The notes beneath the pieces are model-generated. The model saw only the letters and a program-made list of their open reading frames with translations. It had not been told where the DNA came from and did no database searches. This document shows, piece by piece, positions 46,914 to 54,770 of a stretch of 64,000 bases of DNA (positions are counted from its first letter, which is position 1; each line of letters starts with the position of its first letter). Made by a program: the position numbers and the translations under genes. This DNA is from Methyloceanibacter caenitepidi (GTDB taxonomy: Bacteria > Pseudomonadota > Alphaproteobacteria > Rhizobiales > Methyloligellaceae), in NCBI RefSeq assembly GCF_000828475.1, contig NZ_AP014648.1, positions 1,891,400 to 1,955,399 of the forward strand, given 5' to 3'.

Positions 46914-48329
46914 TTGGCCGAGTCCGATTCTGCATTGGATCTGAAATGGGTGCCGGAAGACGAGGGCGCCGCGGATGGCGCAAACGACGCGGTCGTCGGC
47001 GCGATCCGGCAGCTCATCCGTGACAAGAACAAGAAGGCCGTTCGCAAGGTTCTCGCGCATTGGCCGCCCGAAAATATCATGGAGCTCCTCGTCAGATTGC
47101 CGTTGAAGGCCGCGCGCAAGCTGCTGGAAATCCTGCCGGACCAAACCTCGTCGCGCGTTCTGTCGGAACTGCGGCCGCAATACCGCGCGGCAATCACACG
47201 AGACGAAACGGTCGAACGTCTGCGCGAGCTGATCCGAAGGATGCCGCCCGAAAACGCGCTCGATACATTTCGGGATTTGCCCGACGATGTTCAGGACCGG
47301 CTCGGTCCGGACCTCAAATCGTTCGAAGGCATCCAAGCCTCCAGAGCCTTCGAGAAGGAGAGCGCCGGCGAGATCATGCAACGGCGGCATGTCGCGCTTG
47401 CGCCGGACCGCTCGGCCGCCGAAGCGGTTGAGGCACTTCAACGTGCATCGGACATGATCGGATCGGTCGATACGGTTTTTGTCATCGATGCCGACAACCG
47501 CCCCATCGGTGCCTTCAAACCGCGTGCATTGCTGCTGGTTCCCCCGGACACACCGCTCTCCAAAATCATGTCGCGCGAGTTTCCCATCGTCTCGTCGGCC
47601 ACGGATCAGGAAGAGGCGGCGCTCGCGACCGCCGGTACGGAGTTTAAGAGCCTTCCCGTCGTCGACAACGACGGCCGGCTCGTCGGGCAGATCACCACCA
47701 AGATGCTGGCGCGGGTCGTGGCGGAAGAAGCCGCCGAGGACATGCTGAAGCTTGGTGGCGTCAACGAAGATGCGCGCCCGACCGACTCCGTTCCGAAGAT
47801 CCTGCGCAACCGGTTGCCGTGGCTGCTGGCCGGACTGGTCGGCGCCACGATCGCGGCCCTCATCATCGGATCCTTCGAAGAGGAGCTCGAAAAGGCGGCA
47901 ATCCTCGCGGCTTTCATCCCGGTCGTGATGTCGATGGCCGGCAATGCCGGCCTGCAGGCGTCGGTGGTTTCGGTTCAAGCTTTGGCGATGGGATCGAACT
48001 GGCCTGGGGACCGTTTGATCTATCGCTTTGGCCGTGAGCTTCTCGGCGCGCTCCTCAACGGGGCGATCGCCGGGAGCATTCTCGCGTCGCTGATCCTTGG
48101 AGGTTCGCTGGTCTTCGAAGTCGCCGATCCTGTGCGGCTGGCATTGGCGACGTCCATGTCTTTGCTCACGGTTACCACCATCGCAGCGATTGTCGGGTCC
48201 TTCGTGCCGCTGGCACTCAACCGACTGGGTATCGATCCGGCAGCGGCGACAGGCGTTTTCATCACGACAAGCAACGATGTCGTGGGCGTTCTGGTCTACT
48301 TCCTAATGGCCAGTACGTTCTACTTCTAA
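46914..48329 (+). CDS. mgtE: Magnesium transporter MgtE
   Basis: 471 residues from TTG 46914, preceded by GAGGTGA. N-domain superhelix (about 25-145, PPENIMELLVRLPLKAARKLLEIL, read in parts), a CBS pair (about 150-275, ESAGEIMQRRHVAL, EFKSLPVVDNDGRLVGQI) and five membrane helices from about 300 with the signature MSMAGNAGLQASVVSVQALA and ITTSNDVVGVLVYF. Mg2+ binding to the N and CBS domains closes the pore in family members. No second start candidate with a better site is seen. Confidence 0.93.
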   Translation: MAESDSALDLKWVPEDEGAADGANDAVVGAIRQLIRDKNKKAVRKVLAHWPPENIMELLVRLPLKAARKLLEILPDQTSSRVLSELRPQYRAAITRDETVERLRELIRRMPPENALDTFRDLPDDVQDRLGPDLKSFEGIQASRAFEKESAGEIMQRRHVALAPDRSAAEAVEALQRASDMIGSVDTVFVIDADNRPIGAFKPRALLLVPPDTPLSKIMSREFPIVSSATDQEEAALATAGTEFKSLPVVDNDGRLVGQITTKMLARVVAEEAAEDMLKLGGVNEDARPTDSVPKILRNRLPWLLAGLVGATIAALIIGSFEEELEKAAILAAFIPVVMSMAGNAGLQASVVSVQALAMGSNWPGDRLIYRFGRELLGALLNGAIAGSILASLILGGSLVFEVADPVRLALATSMSLLTVTTIAAIVGSFVPLALNRLGIDPAAATGVFITTSNDVVGVLVYFLMASTFYF

Positions 48330-48440
48330 GGGGAAGAGCCCATCTCCAGGCACTTCGATGGAACGGTGCCAAGGGGGCTTTACAGGCGAGCGGAAAGGGC
48401 TAGTAAGGGTCTGCAATTGGAACGGGAACTAGGGGGAAAG

Positions 48441-49838
48441 ATGCTGCGCTTCATAGCCCTTGCCGCATTGCTGCTGGGCAGCATTACAATTTTCGCTGCG
48501 GCACAGCCGTCGCTCGCGCAGGATGCCGCCTCGGCACCGGCGCAGACCGCTCCCGTCTTCTCCAGCAAAGTCACCGATCCTCAAGTGAAGCTCGACGACC
48601 TCGAACTTCTCATGGTTCCGATGACCGTGGACGAGCTCAAGGCACTGGCCGGCAAGTGGCTCGACATTGTGAAGTCCAAGACTGAACAGGTGGTCGATGC
48701 GCAAATCGCCGTTTCGAAAGCCAATGGCGGCGCGAAGAGCTCCCAGCGCGAAACGCTGACGAAACTCTACGCGGAACGCAACTACCTCTTCGATCGCTAC
48801 ACGGCGGTCGTCAACGCCTGGGAACGGAAGGGCGGCGACGCTAAGGAGATCGCGGTCTATCGCGACTACCAGAACGCCATCTTTCTTGAAGAGACGCGCA
48901 AGGCGGACATCAAGACCCTCATTGCGTGGGCCATGGATTGGATGAAGGCCGACGATCGCGGCCTGATGTTCGCGAAGAACGCTGCCATCGTCATTGTGGC
49001 GTTTCTGGCGCTGATATTTGTCGCGCGGATGGTCCGGGCGATTGTCCGGCGCTGGATCGGTCATGTGCCGAATATCTCCGACCTGCTGCAAGCGTTCATC
49101 GTCGGAATTATCTATTGGATCGTTCTGGCCGTCGGTTTGATGCTGGTCTTGTCGGGCCTCGGCGTCGATGTCACGCCGCTCTTCGCTGTGTTCGGCGGTG
49201 CTTCGATCATCGCCGCCTTCGCCATGCAGGACTCGCTTAGCAATCTGGCGTCGGGCCTCATGATCATGATCTATCGCCCGTTCGACGTGGGCGACTATGT
49301 GGACGTTGGCGGCGTCGCCGGAACGGTGAAGAGCACCAATATTTTCGCCACGACAGTGACCACGCCGGACAATCAGGTCATCGTCATTCCAAACAAGAAT
49401 GTCTGGGGCAACGTCATTACGAATGTCACGGCCAGCGAGACGCGCCGCGTCGATCTCGTCTTCGGCATTGGCTACGACGATTCCATTCCGGAAGCGCTGA
49501 AAGTCCTCGAACAGGCTGTCGAGGCGCATCCGCTGGTCCTGAAGGATCCCGCGCCGACGATCCGGGTCAACGAGCTTGCGGACAGTTCGGTGAACCTGAT
49601 CTGCCGTCCTTGGGCAAAGACATCCGACTATTGGACCGTCTATTGGGATCTGACGCGATACGTCAAAGAGCTGTTCGACTCCGTCGGAATCTCGATCCCA
49701 TACCCGCAGCAAGACGTACATTTCATTCCGGTAGATCCAAACAAGGCGTCGACGCCGCCAGTTCTCGAGAAGACGCCCTCTGTCGATAGAGAATCGATAT
49801 CCTCAGGGGATCAGGGTCACGCTGGTGAGGACAAGTAG
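48441..49838 (+). CDS. MscS-family mechanosensitive channel
   Basis: 465 residues from ATG 48441, with AGGGGGAAAG upstream; an in-frame start at 48366 would precede the signal peptide and is rejected. A signal peptide ends near residue 26 (PSLAQDA). A periplasmic helical region precedes membrane helices; the pore helix and beta domain are recognisable in FAVFGGASIIAAFAMQDSLSNLASG (in parts) and YRPFDVGDYVDVGGVAGTVKSTN and IPNKNVWGNVI. It should relieve hypo-osmotic stress. The next gene starts at the base after its stop, so they are co-transcribed. Confidence 0.9.
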   Translation: MLRFIALAALLLGSITIFAAAQPSLAQDAASAPAQTAPVFSSKVTDPQVKLDDLELLMVPMTVDELKALAGKWLDIVKSKTEQVVDAQIAVSKANGGAKSSQRETLTKLYAERNYLFDRYTAVVNAWERKGGDAKEIAVYRDYQNAIFLEETRKADIKTLIAWAMDWMKADDRGLMFAKNAAIVIVAFLALIFVARMVRAIVRRWIGHVPNISDLLQAFIVGIIYWIVLAVGLMLVLSGLGVDVTPLFAVFGGASIIAAFAMQDSLSNLASGLMIMIYRPFDVGDYVDVGGVAGTVKSTNIFATTVTTPDNQVIVIPNKNVWGNVITNVTASETRRVDLVFGIGYDDSIPEALKVLEQAVEAHPLVLKDPAPTIRVNELADSSVNLICRPWAKTSDYWTVYWDLTRYVKELFDSVGISIPYPQQDVHFIPVDPNKASTPPVLEKTPSVDRESISSGDQGHAGEDK

Positions 49839-50180
49839 ATGTCAGGGGTGCCACACATGCATGAACGTCTAAGGTCACTAGGAGTTGCCGGGAAGTGCCT
49901 CGCGTTTGCCATGGCTCTGTCCGTCCCGTTCGGCGCCACGGCCTCGGCGCAGGTCACGATCGATGTCAGCAAGATCACTTGCAATCAGTTCGCGCTCTAC
50001 AAGGTCTCGGACCCGGATACGATCGCGGTTTGGCTCCACGGCTACTACAGCGGCAAAAGAGGCAACACCGTTGTCGAGGTCGAGAAGCTCAAGGCCAATG
50101 CCAAGAAGCTGCGCGATTACTGCCTCGAGAATCCCGACACGAACCTGCTCACTGCGGTCGAGTCACTGATGAATCAATAG
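49839..50180 (+). CDS. HdeA/HdeB-like periplasmic protein
   Basis: 113 residues starting immediately after the MscS stop; GGTGAGGA upstream lies within mscS. A signal peptide ends near residue 38 (ATASAQ). The mature chain has the two conserved cysteines of the HdeA family in ITCNQFALYK and LRDYCLENP, and the family's WLHGYYSGKRG block. HdeA is an acid-activated periplasmic chaperone in enterobacteria; whether this one works in acid stress is unknown. Confidence 0.8.
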   Translation: MSGVPHMHERLRSLGVAGKCLAFAMALSVPFGATASAQVTIDVSKITCNQFALYKVSDPDTIAVWLHGYYSGKRGNTVVEVEKLKANAKKLRDYCLENPDTNLLTAVESLMNQ

Positions 50181-50235
50181 GCTTGTTTGGGGCAGCCGAG
50201 CGGCCAATTCTGGTTTGGCGGCAGGGGGGACGTCC

Positions 50236-50808
50236 TTGAAAGCGGAAACGACCACGGGCGGGGAGGCGCAAACGGTTCCATGGTGGACAGCGCCAGGACA
50301 CACGGACATGACGTCTTTCATGGCGCTGATCCTGTTGTTCCTCCTGGTTTTTGTTGTCTTTCATTTCTATGCACGGTTCGACAAGTTTGCCGAAGAGCAT
50401 AACGAAGGGACGCCGCTGAAGACGACGATCCCGACGCTTTTGATGATCGCGTTCGCTTACGAGATCTTCCCGCCGCTAAGCCATTTCAGCATTCTTCTTC
50501 CCATGGCGTTGATCGCGACGGCGCTGGCACGCGACTTGATGCTTTGGTTCGAGCCGCAGAAGGAACACATCCTCAAGGGTGAGCTCGAAAGCGCCATGCT
50601 CGACGAGTTGCATCGCGAGCATCTGGGAGAACATGACCACACGGGCAGGCGGGTGCCGGATGAACAGGAACAGACGCCTCCTTCAACGCAGACGCCCAAG
50701 CGAAAGGCGCGAGCGTCGAAATCCGATCAACCGGACGAGAGCGGGGGCAAGCCGGACAGCGCTCCTGCTGAAAAGGAATCGTCTGCAAATGGAGGGTCGG
50801 AAGCGTGA
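50236..50808 (+). CDS. Membrane protein upstream of HlyD
   Basis: 190 residues from TTG 50236 behind AGGGGGG; an in-frame TTG at 50215 is poorer. Two or three hydrophobic segments lie between residues 26 and 105 (FMALILLFLLVFVVFHFY, IPTLLMIAFAYEIF, SILLPMALIATALARDLML). The C-terminal 65 residues are hydrophilic, charged and low complexity. No family recognised. The stop overlaps the start of the HlyD gene by four bases, so the pair is coupled and probably acts together. Confidence 0.75.
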   Translation: MKAETTTGGEAQTVPWWTAPGHTDMTSFMALILLFLLVFVVFHFYARFDKFAEEHNEGTPLKTTIPTLLMIAFAYEIFPPLSHFSILLPMALIATALARDLMLWFEPQKEHILKGELESAMLDELHREHLGEHDHTGRRVPDEQEQTPPSTQTPKRKARASKSDQPDESGGKPDSAPAEKESSANGGSEA

Positions 50809-52010
50809 TCGAGCTTACCGTAACCTCCATCCCCTTCGTTCTGCGCATCATGTATCTGCGTTGGAAGGGCATCCCGATCACGCTCTACAACGTCCACATC
50901 GCGCTGTTCGCGTGGTTGGCATTGGCGTTCATCGTTTTCTTCACTGTGTTTTACTACTACCCGAAATCCTACACGGGCTTCGTGCCGTTTCGCACGGTTC
51001 CGGTGGTCAGCGAGAACGGCGGCACCGTCACGAGCATCGAGGTCGACAACGGAACTCGCGTGAAGCCCGGCCAAGTTCTCTTTACCGTGGATAGGACGAC
51101 GGAGGAGGCGGCAGTCAAGACCGCGGAACTCAAGCTTGCGGAAATCGACAAATCCGTCGCATCGGCCGAGGCAGAAGTCCATTCGGCGCAAGCGTCCCTC
51201 GACCGGGAAAAGGCGGAGCTTCAGCAGGCCGTCGAGGTGTTCGAGGATCAAGCCGAGCTGAAGAGGCGCAAGTCGCCCGCCTATAACGAGCGCCGCTATC
51301 AGGCCGCCGTCGCCGACAAGGCGGCCGGCGAGGCCAAGGTCGCGCAATCCGAGGCGCTCCTGGACGAGGCCAATCTGCAGCTGACGGAGGTGCTGCCTGC
51401 GCAACGCGAGAGCGCGAACGCTCAACTCGAGCAGGCCCAGGTCGAACTTGCAAAGACGACGGTTCGATCGCAGGTAGACGGCGTCATTGATCAGGTCACC
51501 TTGCATGTGGGTGCTCGTGCCGCCCAGTTCGCCTCGAACCCGGCAATGCTCATCATTCCCGACCGGGACGAAGCCCACCCGAAACGGGTGGTCGCGGGCT
51601 TTTCGCAAGTCTCGCGCTCGGTCCTCTATGTCGGCATGCCGGCCGAGGTCGCCTGCGATACGAATTTCAACGTGGCGATGGTGGATTCCGTGCTGCCGGC
51701 GCGTATCAGCGCAATCCAGCCGGAAATTGCCGCCGGTCAGCTCGCGCCCACGGGCCGACTCATTGAGCCTTCCGAGTTCTCAAAACGCGGCGAGGTCGTC
51801 GCGGCGATCGAGATGGTCTATCCGGAGCATGAAGAACTCCTCGTCAACGGCAGCGGCTGTATCGTGCAGACCTACGACCGCAATCTTCCCCACGGTATTC
51901 TCGGCCATATCCTCGGCGGCCTCGGCATCATCAAGGCGTGGGGCCTTCGCATCAAGGTCTGGATCGCGCTCGTAACGGGCATCGGTCTTGCGGGCGGGGG
52001 CGGGCACTAG
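50805..52010 (+). CDS. HlyD-family membrane-fusion protein, orphan
   Basis: 401 residues from GTG 50805. A membrane helix at about 29-50 (HIALFAWLALAFIVFFTVFY) precedes the biotinyl-lipoyl segment VVSENGGTVTSIEVDNGTRVKPGQVL, read in two parts, an alpha-hairpin (about 105-220) and a second half-lipoyl TTVRSQVDGVIDQVTLHVG. The end (GILGHILGGLGIIKAWGLRI) is hydrophobic, unlike most HlyD proteins. No ABC, MFS or RND partner is adjacent; its close partner is the small membrane protein upstream, similar in outline to the E. coli yiaW-yiaV and yibI-yibH pairs. Confidence 0.85.
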   Translation: MIELTVTSIPFVLRIMYLRWKGIPITLYNVHIALFAWLALAFIVFFTVFYYYPKSYTGFVPFRTVPVVSENGGTVTSIEVDNGTRVKPGQVLFTVDRTTEEAAVKTAELKLAEIDKSVASAEAEVHSAQASLDREKAELQQAVEVFEDQAELKRRKSPAYNERRYQAAVADKAAGEAKVAQSEALLDEANLQLTEVLPAQRESANAQLEQAQVELAKTTVRSQVDGVIDQVTLHVGARAAQFASNPAMLIIPDRDEAHPKRVVAGFSQVSRSVLYVGMPAEVACDTNFNVAMVDSVLPARISAIQPEIAAGQLAPTGRLIEPSEFSKRGEVVAAIEMVYPEHEELLVNGSGCIVQTYDRNLPHGILGHILGGLGIIKAWGLRIKVWIALVTGIGLAGGGGH

Positions 52011-52024
52011 GGGCACGGCGCCGT

Positions 52025-52702
52025 CTAGCACCAGCTTGCACCGTCCTGCGCGGGGCCCCGCAGAAGCTCCTGCACATTGGCTTCCAGCAGCCTGTATCCC
52101 ACATTGCCGAACAGTTTTTGCCGCCCGTCGTTCATCAAGAACGTCGGGCTCCCTGCGATGCCGTTCTCTGCGGCAAGACCGTAGTCGATGACAAGGGCGG
52201 CCAGCGCTTCGGAGGAGCGCAACCTCCGCTCGATAACGTCGGCGTCTATTCCGAGCCTGGCGGCGATGTCGCGCTGCACGGTCCAATCTCCAATATCCAG
52301 GGCCTCGGCGAAAAAGGCATGGCGGATGTTGCGGGCGGCGCGGGTGGTCAGCCGGTCGAGATACGGGGGCGACGGCGCGCCGTCGCTGCGTTCGACGAGT
52401 TCGACGGCTTTCAGGAACTGATGCGGGCTTGCCGAGGTGCGTGGGCGCCCGCGAAGCCAAACCTGGTCGCTGACAACGATGTGGGGAAATCGCGCGGCAA
52501 CCTCTTTGAGGTGCTCGTTGAAGTGCTCGAAACCGCCTTTGGCTTCGATCTTGCCCCACGCATCGGGAAACACCGAACAGTAGCGGGGCACGATTTCGAT
52601 CTGATCGCCAAACTGCGCCGCAAGCTCGTCCAGCCGCCGCTCGGCCACGTAGGCCCAAATACATAGCACGTCGGAGTAATAGGAAATCTCTACCTTTGAC
52701 AT
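52025..52702 (-). CDS. DsbA-family oxidoreductase-like protein with single-Cys motif
   Basis: 225 residues from ATG 52702. The thioredoxin-like fold of the DsbA/HCCA-isomerase group is indicated by YYSDVLCIWAYVAERRLDEL (parts) at the N-terminus, the helical insertion, and GIAGSPTFLMND near the end with the cis-proline. The usual CxxC is CIWA, so only the first cysteine (Cys14) remains. Such proteins act as glutathione-dependent isomerases or unknown enzymes rather than disulfide oxidases. No signal peptide: cytoplasmic. Convergent with the HlyD gene (14 bases apart). Confidence 0.82.
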   Translation of the reverse strand: MSKVEISYYSDVLCIWAYVAERRLDELAAQFGDQIEIVPRYCSVFPDAWGKIEAKGGFEHFNEHLKEVAARFPHIVVSDQVWLRGRPRTSASPHQFLKAVELVERSDGAPSPPYLDRLTTRAARNIRHAFFAEALDIGDWTVQRDIAARLGIDADVIERRLRSSEALAALVIDYGLAAENGIAGSPTFLMNDGRQKLFGNVGYRLLEANVQELLRGPAQDGASWC

Positions 52703-52874
52703 CGGCACCCTCTTATATAGCCGCTGCACTTTAGGCGTTGCCAGACCACGCGGCCTTGCGCCTACTCAAAGCCACCCTATATGGGCATCTGTGGGTCACG
52801 CGATCGTGCGGGCCCGCCGGATTGCGTCATGCTATGATGACTATGGCTGACGTGCCATTGCGGGAGGGAACGCC

Positions 52875-53471
52875 ATGGTGGGGAGCCCCACGACACGAAG
52901 AGGACTGGGACGCCGCCGCTGGTTGGCGGGTGCGCTGATTGCGGCAACTCTCAGCATGCTGACCACCCCGGCGCTCGCTGCGATTCTCATCAACATCGAC
53001 AAGCCCACCCAATCCATGACCGTCTCCGTGGATGGAGAAGTGCGCTATCGCTGGCCCGTCTCCACGGGCGCCACGGGGTATTCGACTCCCACGGGAAACT
53101 ACAGCGCCTTTCGCATGGAGCGGATGCACTATTCGGATGAGTGGGACGGCGCTGGCATGCCTCATTCGATCTTCTTCACCACGAGAGGCCACGCTATCCA
53201 CGGCTCCAATCATCCCGGCATGGGAACGCCGAGGTCGCATGGCTGCGTGCGGCTTTCGCTCAACAATGCGGCGACGCTCTACAATCTTGTCGAGCAGCAC
53301 GGTATGGCGGGCACGAAAGTCGTGGTTGCCGGCTCCGACCCCGCGGGCAATTGGGCCGCCAGCTCCGCGCCGCCGGCGGTCCGTACTTTGGGATCCCCCG
53401 AAGGGACGGGCTACACCGAGACGCGCGAGCGTCGCGGGCCTTTCCGCGGTCTCTTTAGGCGCCGCCGCTAA
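52875..53471 (+). CDS. L,D-transpeptidase (YkuD)
   Basis: 198 residues with a Tat-like or Sec signal (RRGLGRRRWLAGALIAA, cleavage near 35, PALAA). The YkuD domain ends in IHGSN and SHGCVRLSLNN, with the catalytic Cys124 and His109 and His122. The C-terminal 50 residues are a basic tail ending RGLFRRRR. It should make 3-3 cross-links in peptidoglycan or attach proteins to it. GGGAGGGAA lies a few bases before the ATG. Confidence 0.92.
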   Translation: MVGSPTTRRGLGRRRWLAGALIAATLSMLTTPALAAILINIDKPTQSMTVSVDGEVRYRWPVSTGATGYSTPTGNYSAFRMERMHYSDEWDGAGMPHSIFFTTRGHAIHGSNHPGMGTPRSHGCVRLSLNNAATLYNLVEQHGMAGTKVVVAGSDPAGNWAASSAPPAVRTLGSPEGTGYTETRERRGPFRGLFRRRR

Positions 53472-53608
53472 CGCCGCCGAGCTGGCACATCCGGCAAAGG
53501 CGGGTCGGCCTTCTCGCTTTCACGCACTTCCGGCTAGCCTTCTTTGGGCAACTGGAGCACGGCGTCTTGCTGCGTCGGTGTTTCACCGCCAGAGTTCTTG
53601 GCCCCAAA

Positions 53609-53809
53609 CTAACCCTTCGCCATGAGCTGGTCGCGCCGGGCCAAGAGGGCATCGAGCTTCTCCTGCTGGTCGGCAATTCGCGCGGCATTGCGCTCTTCGT
53701 CCGCTGCGCCTGAAAAGGCGGCGGCCTGTTCCATCAGCTCGCGTAGATTGTCTTCGACGACCTGAATGCGCCGTTCCACTTCGTCCAGGCTGAGATTTTC
53801 AATGCTCAT
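53609..53809 (-). CDS. Small coiled-coil protein
   Basis: 66 residues from ATG 53809 with AAGGAGACACC just upstream; an upstream in-frame ATG at 53845 is less likely. The whole sequence is helical with heptad-like charges (LDEVERRIQVVEDNLREL, DQQEKLDALLARRDQL). No signal or membrane segment. Function unknown; the strong ribosome binding site argues for a real gene. Confidence 0.68.
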   Translation of the reverse strand: MSIENLSLDEVERRIQVVEDNLRELMEQAAAFSGAADEERNAARIADQQEKLDALLARRDQLMAKG

Positions 53810-53923
53810 GGTGTCTCCTTGAAAAGGCGTCTCCGTGGCTCCCAAGCGCCGAGTCTAACGACGTCGCGGTGACGAATGTCTTGATTCAAAGCAAACGTGG
53901 CTTGGCGCCTCGCAAGCCAGAAG

Positions 53924-53961
53924 AGTGGGTCAAAAGCGAGCCCTGACAAGAGGGAAAATGC
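53924..53961. repeat. 38-bp dispersed repeat, copy 1
   Basis: AGTGGGTCAAAA, then CCCTGACAAG, then GGAAAATGC. About 33 of 38 bases match the copy at 56945-56982. It lies just downstream of the small coiled-coil gene's promoter side, in an intergenic gap. Identity unknown. Confidence 0.55.
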
Positions 53962-54018
53962 GAGCCGATACCAACGTCGTCAGCGCCGCCGGATGTATGG
54001 CGTGGTAGGCGCCAGCGC

Positions 54019-54495
54019 TCAAGGCCTCGCCGCATTCGCTTTGCAGGCACCGAAATCTCGAAGCGCCTCACCGAGCGAAAGGCTGAGCCGCGCGGTCGCT
54101 TCGTCCATGAGTCGCGACCGGCCCTCGCGGAGTTGGCCGATGGCCGTCTCCAGCTCGGCAAGCCTGTCATTCAGCCGCTCGATCGCAGGGTCGAGTTTGG
54201 TGCGCCCTTGCGCTGCTTGCTCCTGAAGAGCGGACCGCAACGACTGGACCTCCGTGGTCAGCTGGTCGAGCTTCGCCATGACCCGCGCGGGCTTGACGTC
54301 GACGCGGGACAGGACGGCGTCGGTCATGGTCGCGGCAACGTTCTCGGCTAAGTGAGTAACTTTTGCCGTCGCTACAAGCGCGAAAAGCGCCGCGACAATC
54401 ACCAGGATGGCGGTGCCATTGAGCAGGGCCAGAAGGAGTTGGCCCGGGAGTTGTCGCAGGCGCGAGGCGAGGTCGCTGGTGTGCGGATCGGGCAT
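54019..54495 (-). CDS. Membrane-anchored coiled-coil protein
   Basis: 158 residues: a cytoplasmic start, one membrane helix (about 23-43, LALLNGTAILVIVAALFALVA), then a predicted coiled coil to the end (VMAKLDQLTTEVQSLRSAL, AIERLNDRLAELETAIGQL). No family recognised. It is divergent from the GGDEF-EAL gene; the 275-base gap between holds an 11-bp perfect palindrome with a CtrA-like box. Confidence 0.66.
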   Translation of the reverse strand: MPDPHTSDLASRLRQLPGQLLLALLNGTAILVIVAALFALVATAKVTHLAENVAATMTDAVLSRVDVKPARVMAKLDQLTTEVQSLRSALQEQAAQGRTKLDPAIERLNDRLAELETAIGQLREGRSRLMDEATARLSLSLGEALRDFGACKANAARP

Positions 54496-54612
54496 CTCGG
54501 CTCCTTTGGTGTGCGGTGCTCATAAAGGCTAAGCAGGGGGGCGTTCGCGGCTCCGAGTTTAGCCCGCAGATCCGGCATCCGACAGTGATCGCTTCGGTGG
54601 CGCTCTGGTCCG

Positions 54613-54639
54613 GCATCGTTAACGCCCAGTTAACGATGC
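54613..54639. promoter_or_regulatory. Perfect 11-bp dyad containing a CtrA-like box
   Basis: GCATCGTTAAC, five bases, GTTAACGATGC. Within it TTAA-N7-TTAAC (54619-54634) matches the consensus of CtrA, the alphaproteobacterial cell-cycle response regulator. It stands about 130 bases before the ATG of the PAS-GGDEF-EAL gene and 120 before the divergent coiled-coil gene. Binding is inferred from the motif only. Confidence 0.55.
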
Positions 54640-54770
54640 GTGGGAAGCTCGCGAAGTGATGGCCCCTGTTTATTAATCTGTGGTCTGTTTGAATAGCCCT
54701 GTAGCTGCGAAGTGAACTACATTAGGATTGCACCGCAGGATTGCAGCGCGCCCTGTTGGGAGTTGTGAGA

